64,000 nucleotides of DNA from Gemmatimonadaceae bacterium (GTDB lineage Bacteria; Gemmatimonadota; Gemmatimonadetes; Gemmatimonadales; Gemmatimonadaceae): positions 62,001 to 126,000 of the forward strand of contig JAICWO010000008.1 in the NCBI GenBank assembly GCA_025934775.1, given 5' to 3'. Within the stretch, counting starts at the first letter, position 1. Each line of letters opens with the position of its first letter. Shown piece by piece: positions 58,357 through 64,000 of this stretch. The notes under the pieces were generated by a model. The model was given only the letters and a program-made list of their open reading frames with translations. It was not told the DNA's origin and did not search any database. Both the position numbers and the translations under genes were made by a program.

Positions 58357-59447
58357 TGGCCGAGCACGACGAAGCCGAACGCACGGAACAGGCGACCCCG
58401 AAGCGGCGCGAGGACGCGCACAACGACGGTCGCATTCCGCGGAGCCAGGAGCTCACGATCGCCGTGTCGCTGCTCGGCAGCGCGATGGTCGTGAGCGCGC
58501 TCGCACCCGTGGCTGGCCGGAGCATGTTCGACATCATGGGCCACGCGCTCTCGTCGATCGGCGGCACGGAGCTCAACGTCGAATCGGCGACGCTGCTCGT
58601 GCGCGACACGGCGTCGCGCGCGTTCGCGGGCACGATCGGCCTGGTGCTCGCGCTCACCGGCGGATCGTTCGCCATGGCCGCGCTGCAGGCCCGCGGCGTG
58701 ATGTCGCTCAAGCCCATCACGCCGCAGTTCTCGCGCATCAGTCCTCTCTCGAACGCGAAGAATCTCTTCGGCGCGCGGCAGGTCGTGGAGCTGATCAAGT
58801 CGCTCGGCAAGCTCGCGATCATCGGCGGCGCGGTGTACGCGTCGATCAAAGCGGCGCTCCCCGACGCGATCGCGCTCTCCCAGGAATCGCAGATCGGCTT
58901 CCTCTACGTGGTGAAGCGCTATTCGGTGCGGATGTTCGCTACCGCCGGCGCGGCGTACCTCGCGCTCGCCGCGGGCGACTACATCTGGCAGTGGTGGCAG
59001 CACGAGAAGTCGCTCCGCATGACCAAGGACGAGATCAAGCAAGAGATGAAGCAGAACGACGGCGACCCGCACGTGAAGCAGCGCCGCCGCTCGATCGCGC
59101 GCTCGTACGCGCGCCGGCAGATGATGAAGGACGTCCCGAACGCGGACGTCGTGATCGTGAATCCCACGCACATCGCGATCGCGATCAAGTACGACCCGAA
59201 CGTCGCGTCGGCGCCATACGTGCTCGCGATCGGGATGAACAAAGTCGCGGAGCGCATCAAGGCGATCGCCTACGACGCGGGCGTGCCGATGGTGGAGAAC
59301 AAACCGCTCGCCCGCGCGCTGCTCAAGACCGCGAAAGTCGGAACGCTGATTCCCTACGAGCTCTATATGGCGGTTGCTGAAGTTCTCGCCTTCGTGCTGC
59401 GCACGCGCGGCCGGCTGGGCGCCCCGCAGCTGAGCGTGCGCGCATGA
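58356..59447 (+). CDS. flhB: FlhB export switch protein
   Basis: 363 residues. ERTEQATPKRREDAHNDGRIPRS at the N-terminus, four membrane helices, and cytoplasmic domain with the self-cleaving NPTH site (VIVNPTHIAIAIKYDP, about 268). It switches export from hook to filament proteins on a signal from FliK. ATG 58356 overlaps the fliR stop; the frame upstream is antisense or out of frame to fliP-fliR and not coding. Confidence 0.97.
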   Translation: MAEHDEAERTEQATPKRREDAHNDGRIPRSQELTIAVSLLGSAMVVSALAPVAGRSMFDIMGHALSSIGGTELNVESATLLVRDTASRAFAGTIGLVLALTGGSFAMAALQARGVMSLKPITPQFSRISPLSNAKNLFGARQVVELIKSLGKLAIIGGAVYASIKAALPDAIALSQESQIGFLYVVKRYSVRMFATAGAAYLALAAGDYIWQWWQHEKSLRMTKDEIKQEMKQNDGDPHVKQRRRSIARSYARRQMMKDVPNADVVIVNPTHIAIAIKYDPNVASAPYVLAIGMNKVAERIKAIAYDAGVPMVENKPLARALLKTAKVGTLIPYELYMAVAEVLAFVLRTRGRLGAPQLSVRA

Positions 59448-61531
59448 GCACCGCCGTCGTTCCGATGCCGGTGCTGCAGGGCACGGGCAAGCGCAACGCC
59501 GAGATCGGCCTCGCGCTCGCCGTCGTGTTCATCGTGGCGCTGCTCATGGTGCCGCTCCCCGGCGTCATGCTCGACCTCCTACTCGCGACAAGCATCGGCA
59601 GCTCGCTCGTCGTGCTGCTCGTGGCGCTGTACACGACCACGCCGCTCGAGTTCAGCAGCTTCCCGTCGCTGCTGCTCCTGCTCACGCTGTTCCGGCTCGC
59701 GCTCAACGTGTGCAGCACGCGGCTGATTCTCTCGCAGGGTCACGCCGGCGCGGTCATTCAGTCGTTCGGCGAGTTCGTGATCGGCGGCAACTACGCCGTC
59801 GGGCTCGTGCTCTTCCTGATCCTCATCGGCATCAACTTCATCGTCATCACGAAGGGCGCCGGCCGCGTGGCGGAAGTCGCCGCGCGTTTCACGTTGGATG
59901 CGATGCCCGGCAAGCAGATGGCGATCGACGCCGATCTGAGCGCGGGACTGATCGACGAGAAGGAGGCGCGCCGCCGCCGCGAAGAGATCTCGCGCCAGGC
60001 CGACTTCTACGGCGCGATGGACGGATCGTCGAAGTTCGTGAAGGGCGACGCGATTGCCGGCTTGCTCATCACGGCGATCAACATCTTCGGCGGCATCTTC
60101 ATCGGCGCGTTCCAGCGCGGCCTGCCGATCAGCCAGGCGCTGTCGCAGTACACGATTCTCACCGTCGGCGACGGTCTCGTCACGCAGATCCCGGCGCTGA
60201 TCGTCAGCACGGCCGCGGGCATCATGGTCACGAACTCCGCCGGCGGCTCGCGGATGGGCGTCACCCTCGCCACGCAGCTCGGCTCGCAGCCGCGCGCGAT
60301 GTACATCGCCGGCGCCGTGCTCGGCGCGTTCGGCCTCGTGCCCGGCCTGCCGAAGATGCCGTTCCTGCTCCTCGGCGGCGGCATCTCGGCGCTCGGCCGC
60401 GCGGCGCAGACGGCGGAGAACAAGCGCATCGCGGCCGCGGCCGCGGCGCACGAGGCCGCGCAGCCCGCCGCGCCGACCGCCGACCCGATGAGCGATCTCT
60501 TACAGATCGATCCGATCGAGCTGGAGGTCGGCTACGCGCTGATTCCGCTCGTCGATGAAAAGCAGGGCGGCGATTTGCTCGAGCGCATCTCCATGCTCCG
60601 CAAACAGTCGGCGCAGGAGCTGGGCATCCTCGTACCGGCCATTCGCATCCGCGACGACATCCGGCTCCCTGCGAACGAGTACATCATCAAGCTCCGCGGC
60701 GCGGAGATCGCGCGCGGCGAAGTGATGCCGCGCTTCCTCCTCGCCCTCGACACCGGCCGCGTATTGAGCACGATCGACGGCATCGATACGATCGATCCGA
60801 GCTTCGGCATGCCGGCCAAGTGGATCGCGACCACCAAACGGGTCGAGGCGGAGTCGCTCGGCTACGTCGTGGTCGAGCCGACGACGGTCGTGGCGACGCA
60901 TCTCATGGAGAAGCTCAAGGGCTCGGCGGCGGAGCTGCTCGGCCGCCAGGAAGTCCAGGAGATGATCGCCACGCTCAAGAAGACGCACCCGGCGCTCGTC
61001 GACGACGTGATCCCGAACAAGATCACCCTCGGCGTACTGCATCGCGTGCTTCAGCGTTTGCTCAAGGAGCGCGTGCCGATCCGCGATCTCGTCACGATCC
61101 TCGAGGCGGTGGCCGACGCCGCCGAGCAGTCCAAGGATCCCGAGGTGCTCACGGAGCACGCGCGGCGCGCGCTGTCGAACACCATCGCCCACCTGTTCAT
61201 GGACGAAGGCGGCGCGGTGCGCGGCATCACCGTGGGTCCGCGGCTCGAGGCGGCGCTGCTCGGCCTCTTCAGCCCGCGCCCCAATCAGAGCCCGGCGACG
61301 ATGCTCACGCCGGACAGCCTCGGCGCGCTGCTGCGCGAGCTCGATCAGATGTCGAGCTCGAACATGGTCGAAGGCCGGCCGCTCCCGCTGCTCGCGCCGC
61401 CGTCGTTGCGCGTCGGGGTGCGCCGGCTCGTCGAGCCGGTGCTGCCGAATCTTCCGGTGGTCTCGCTCGCCGAGCTGCCGCCGTACGTGAAGTTGAGCGC
61501 GACCGCGACGTGGGAGGTGGCGCATGCCTGA
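59444..61531 (+). CDS. flhA: FlhA export gate protein
   Basis: 695 residues. Eight N-terminal membrane helices, the FHIPEP-like region (SSFPSLLLLLTLFRLALNVCSTRLIL; FVITKGAGRVAEVAARFTLDAMPGKQMAIDADL), and a large cytoplasmic domain binding chaperone-substrate complexes. Overlaps flhG by 8 bases, so no flhF lies in between. Confidence 0.97.
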   Translation: MSTAVVPMPVLQGTGKRNAEIGLALAVVFIVALLMVPLPGVMLDLLLATSIGSSLVVLLVALYTTTPLEFSSFPSLLLLLTLFRLALNVCSTRLILSQGHAGAVIQSFGEFVIGGNYAVGLVLFLILIGINFIVITKGAGRVAEVAARFTLDAMPGKQMAIDADLSAGLIDEKEARRRREEISRQADFYGAMDGSSKFVKGDAIAGLLITAINIFGGIFIGAFQRGLPISQALSQYTILTVGDGLVTQIPALIVSTAAGIMVTNSAGGSRMGVTLATQLGSQPRAMYIAGAVLGAFGLVPGLPKMPFLLLGGGISALGRAAQTAENKRIAAAAAAHEAAQPAAPTADPMSDLLQIDPIELEVGYALIPLVDEKQGGDLLERISMLRKQSAQELGILVPAIRIRDDIRLPANEYIIKLRGAEIARGEVMPRFLLALDTGRVLSTIDGIDTIDPSFGMPAKWIATTKRVEAESLGYVVVEPTTVVATHLMEKLKGSAAELLGRQEVQEMIATLKKTHPALVDDVIPNKITLGVLHRVLQRLLKERVPIRDLVTILEAVADAAEQSKDPEVLTEHARRALSNTIAHLFMDEGGAVRGITVGPRLEAALLGLFSPRPNQSPATMLTPDSLGALLRELDQMSSSNMVEGRPLPLLAPPSLRVGVRRLVEPVLPNLPVVSLAELPPYVKLSATATWEVAHA

Positions 61532-62366
61532 CGCGTTCGGCGGCCGGACGCTGCTCGTCGCGAGCGGCAAGGGCGGCGTTGGCACGTCGGTGGTCGCATC
61601 GCTCGCGGCGATCGCCGCGGCCGAGCGCGGCGAGCGAACACTCCTGGTCGACGCGACCGAAGCGGGGGGCTCGCTGCACCATCTCTTCGGACTCCGGCCG
61701 GCGGCGAGCCTCTGGTCGCTCGCCGATCACCACACGCAGCCGGCGGACGTCGCCATCGCGATCGACGACCGGCTGTCGCTCGTCGCGGGCGGCACCAGCG
61801 GATCGGCCGCCGTACCGGCGACCGATCACGAGCGCCGGTCGGCAATTACCAAATTGGTATACTTGTTCGAGTACTATGATTCTGTGATTATCGACGGCGG
61901 CAGCCGGCTCGACACGATCGCCGCCGTGCTGGAGCTGGCCGACCCGGCGCTGCTCGTCGTGACGTCGGCCGACCGGCTGGCGCTCGCGGCCAACTACGCG
62001 CTCGTGAAATCGACGCGGGCCCGGCGCGCCGAGTCGGTGGTCGCGGTGATCGCGAACCGGCACGGGGAGTCCGTCGCCGCCGACGCCTGCGAGTACCTCG
62101 CGGGCGCGTGCGCGCACTTCCTCGGCCGCACGATCGAGGTGGTCGGCAGCATCCCGGACGATCCGTGTCTGCAAGCCGCCGTCGGCGCCGGGATGACCGT
62201 GCGCGACGCACTCGATGGTTCGCCCGCCGCGGATGCGATGCGCGGCGCACTCGCTCGTGTTCTTCCTCCCGTTTCCCCTCCGGCCGGCGCGCCTCGCGCG
62301 CCGATGGCCATGGCCGGCGCTTCCCTCCCACCGCTTCCTCTTCCCTTCTCCCGACGCTGGAGCTGA
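61524..62366 (+). CDS. flhG: FlhG/YlxH-type MinD-like protein with altered Walker A
   Basis: 280 residues. LLVASGKGGVGTSVVASLAA (about 9-28) is a deviant Walker A in which the second Lys (KGGVGK-T/S) is Thr. The signature first Lys stays. LLVDATEAGGSLHHLFGL and VIIDGGSRLDTIAAVLELADPALLVVTSADRLALAANYALVK follow the MinD pattern. Usually FlhG controls flagellar number and position with FlhF; flhF is absent from this window. An AT-rich patch is at 61841-61892. The C-terminal tail is Pro-rich. Confidence 0.87.
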   Translation: MPDAFGGRTLLVASGKGGVGTSVVASLAAIAAAERGERTLLVDATEAGGSLHHLFGLRPAASLWSLADHHTQPADVAIAIDDRLSLVAGGTSGSAAVPATDHERRSAITKLVYLFEYYDSVIIDGGSRLDTIAAVLELADPALLVVTSADRLALAANYALVKSTRARRAESVVAVIANRHGESVAADACEYLAGACAHFLGRTIEVVGSIPDDPCLQAAVGAGMTVRDALDGSPAADAMRGALARVLPPVSPPAGAPRAPMAMAGASLPPLPLPFSRRWS

Positions 62367-62367
62367 T

Positions 62368-63120
62368 ATGGATTCCCGAGACACCTGGCAGGCGTTCGCC
62401 GCCGGCGACCTCGCCGCGCGAGACGCGCTCCTCACCGAGAATCTGAGCCTCGTTCATCACGTCGCGCGGCAGCTCGAGCGCAAACTCACGAACGAGCTCG
62501 ATCACGACGAGCTGGTGAGCGCCGGGACGCTCGGTCTCATGTCGGCGATGTCGGCGTTCGATCCCGATCGCGGGCTGGCGTTCAGCACGTTCGCCGTGCC
62601 GCGCATTCGCGGGTCGATCCTCGACGAGCTCCGCCGGCAGGATCACGTGCCGCGCTCCGTGCGGCGCAAGACGCGCGACATCCAGACGGCGCGCAATCAG
62701 CTCGCGTCCAAGCTCTGTCGCATTCCCGACGATCAGGAAGTCGCCGAGGCGCTCGGCGTCGACGTGCAGACGCTCTGGCGGTGGGAATCGGACGTCGAGG
62801 GCGCGATCCGCGTTCCGCTCGACCGGCCGGCCAACGATCGCGGCGAACCGCATTCGTCGCCGCTCGACCTGCTGCACACCGATCCGGATCACGGCATCGA
62901 CGCGCAGCTTGGCCGCGAGCAGGAAGTGGCGATGCTCCGCGAAGCGATCATGAAGCTCAAGGAGCAGGAGCGGACCGTATTAGCACTCTATTATTTCGAG
63001 GAGCTCAAGCTGCACGAGATCGCGGAGATCCTCGGGCTCACCGAGTCGCGCGTCTCACAGATCCGGTCGAAGGCGCTCACGCGGTTGCGGGCGACGATCG
63101 GCGTGGCGTTGGCGTCGTAG
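62368..63120 (+). CDS. fliA: FliA sigma-28 factor
   Basis: 250 residues. Region 2 (NLSLVHHVARQLERKL, ELVSAGTLGLMSAMSAFDPDRGLAFSTFAVPRIRGSILDELRRQDHVPRSVRRK), region 3 and region 4 (LKEQERTVLALYYFEELKLHEIAEILGLTESRVSQIRSKALTRLR) are intact. It should read the promoters listed for flagellin, flgM and flgL. ATG 62368 has GGAG 5 nt upstream. Confidence 0.96.
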   Translation: MDSRDTWQAFAAGDLAARDALLTENLSLVHHVARQLERKLTNELDHDELVSAGTLGLMSAMSAFDPDRGLAFSTFAVPRIRGSILDELRRQDHVPRSVRRKTRDIQTARNQLASKLCRIPDDQEVAEALGVDVQTLWRWESDVEGAIRVPLDRPANDRGEPHSSPLDLLHTDPDHGIDAQLGREQEVAMLREAIMKLKEQERTVLALYYFEELKLHEIAEILGLTESRVSQIRSKALTRLRATIGVALAS

Positions 63121-63154
63121 CGGCGCGGATTCCGCCCGGCAAATCCCGCCGCAG

Positions 63155-63169
63155 CGGAAAGTTTTTCCG
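63155..63169 (+). terminator. Weak hairpin after fliA
   Basis: CGGAAA-GTT-TTTCCG, 35 bp after the fliA stop. It is small and has a T-rich centre but no T run after it. Confidence 0.3.
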
Positions 63170-63258
63170 TAGCCGCGCCGCAGCGGCAGCGGCGCTCGCT
63201 GACAGGCAAGGCGTTCTCTAATAAGGAGTTATCACCGTAGTACAGGAACCAGCTGACA

Positions 63259-63274
63259 CGGCACCTCGGTTGCT
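63259..63274 (+). promoter_or_regulatory. Sigma-54 promoter before the flgF/flgG gene
   Basis: CGGCAC (63259-63264), 5 bases, TTGCT (63270-63274), nearly the full -24/-12 consensus. It lies 103 bp before the gene and suits activation by the FlgR-type regulator. Confidence 0.75.
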
Positions 63275-63376
63275 TTTGCAGCGGCACGCAGACCAGCAGT
63301 CTCTCGATCGACTTCCCTCCTCGCGATTCCCAACTCCCTCCCCCGACCAGTGCCTCGAACGCCCATTCTCAATGGT

Positions 63377-64000
63377 ATGGACAGCGCCGCGAGCGCTCTT
63401 CGGTACTGGGAGCGCAAGCAGGAGGTCGTGGCGAACAACCTTGCCAACGTGTCGACCGACGGCTTCAAAGCGCAGCGCGTGTTCGCGCGGCTGCTCGACG
63501 GCATCAAGCCAGTCGCGGAAGCGACGTCGGATCTCTCGACGGGAAACCTGAAGCAGACGGGGAACGCGATGGATGCCGCGATCGACGGCCCGGGCTTCTT
63601 CGTGGTGCAGACGCCGAGCGGCGAACGCTATACCCGCGGCGGCAGCCTGCGACTGGACGAGAAGCACCAGCTCGTCGACGGAGACGGACGTCCGCTCCTC
63701 GGCGTGAAAAAGAACGGCCCGCTCGTGCTGACCGACGCGCCCGTGGAGATCACGAGCGCCGGCGACGTGAAGCAGAACGGCCAGGTCGTGGACCGGCTGC
63801 GGATGGAGCAGGCGCCCAAGGGCGCCGAGCTCTCGCGCGAGGGCGAATCGCTCTGGGTGCCGCCGCAGAATCGGCAACCCGTCGCGCCGGCCGACCGCAA
63901 CGTGAAGCAGGGCTTTCTCGAGGAAAGCAACGTGAACTCCATGACCGCGCTCGTCGACATGGTCGCGGTGCAGCGCGCGTACGCCAACGTCCAGAAGTCC
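63377..64000 (+). CDS. flgF: FlgF/FlgG-type rod protein, cut by the window edge
   Basis: 208 residues are visible. DSAASALRYWERKQEVVANNLANVSTDGFKAQRVF is the rod signature; AIDGPGFFVVQTPSGERYTRGGSLRLDEKHQLVD matches FlgF/FlgG; QGFLEESNVNSMTALVDMVAVQRAYANVQKS begins the C-terminal helix. The expected gene order (flgF, flgG) makes FlgF more likely, FlgG not excluded. ATG 63377 is chosen as it starts the signature. Confidence 0.85.
   Translation, partial: MDSAASALRYWERKQEVVANNLANVSTDGFKAQRVFARLLDGIKPVAEATSDLSTGNLKQTGNAMDAAIDGPGFFVVQTPSGERYTRGGSLRLDEKHQLVDGDGRPLLGVKKNGPLVLTDAPVEITSAGDVKQNGQVVDRLRMEQAPKGAELSREGESLWVPPQNRQPVAPADRNVKQGFLEESNVNSMTALVDMVAVQRAYANVQKS

Overview
The window is a GC-rich stretch of a bacterial chromosome. 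Its gene content, coding style and late-flagellar regulation fit a motile Gemmatimonadetes-type organism (Gemmatimonadaceae-like). This placement is inferred from protein style, not from a phylogenetic marker. I saw no rRNA, tRNA, CRISPR array or insertion sequence.

Bases 1-8870 (minus strand) are a signalling operon. It starts with a soluble hybrid histidine kinase of about 2,040 residues carrying about ten tandem HAMP units, then a CheR methyltransferase, a CheB methylesterase without receiver domain, and a REC-PAS-histidine kinase that runs off the left edge. All junctions overlap. Bases 9000-30560 are mixed housekeeping and accessory genes: a frameshifted MOSC gene, a DUF1259 protein, a THUMP-type RNA methyltransferase, the MsrPQ methionine sulfoxide repair pair, Hsp20, a membrane glycosyltransferase, RecQ, a cupredoxin lipoprotein, an MscS channel, SDR plus cupin, OsmC, SufE, an epimerase/DHDPS-family pair, a receiver protein, a Tat-exported amidase, a LytS/LytR-type pair and a TIGR01777 epimerase.

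From about 30670 to the right edge the window is a flagellar island. The minus-strand arm holds late genes: cheZ, cheY, flgM, a second fliS, flgN, fliS, fliD, flagellin, fliW and flgL. Sigma-28 type promoters are readable before flgM, flagellin and (less exactly) flgL, and a -10 only before fliD. The flagellin leader carries two small hairpins that each present ACGGA in the loop, one over the ribosome binding site, which is the hallmark of CsrA control. FliW is present but csrA is not in the window. The divergent plus-strand arm starts with a sigma-54 activator (FlgR type). After an inserted acetamidase-family lipoprotein and a small coiled-coil membrane protein come flgB, flgC, an unknown gene, fliE, F, G, H, I, J, motE, a fliK-like gene, flgD and flgE, then fliL, M, N, a fliO-fliP fusion, fliQ, R, flhB, A, G, fliA and the start of flgF/G.

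The most unusual items are a FliK-type hook-length protein with an embedded M15 zinc peptidase motif set, the FliO-FliP fusion that keeps the FliP signal sequence inside the protein, an FlhG whose Walker A lysine is replaced and which has no FlhF neighbour, an FlgB lacking the usual rod signature, the dual CsrA-type hairpins on flagellin, and a probable CTG start for msrQ.
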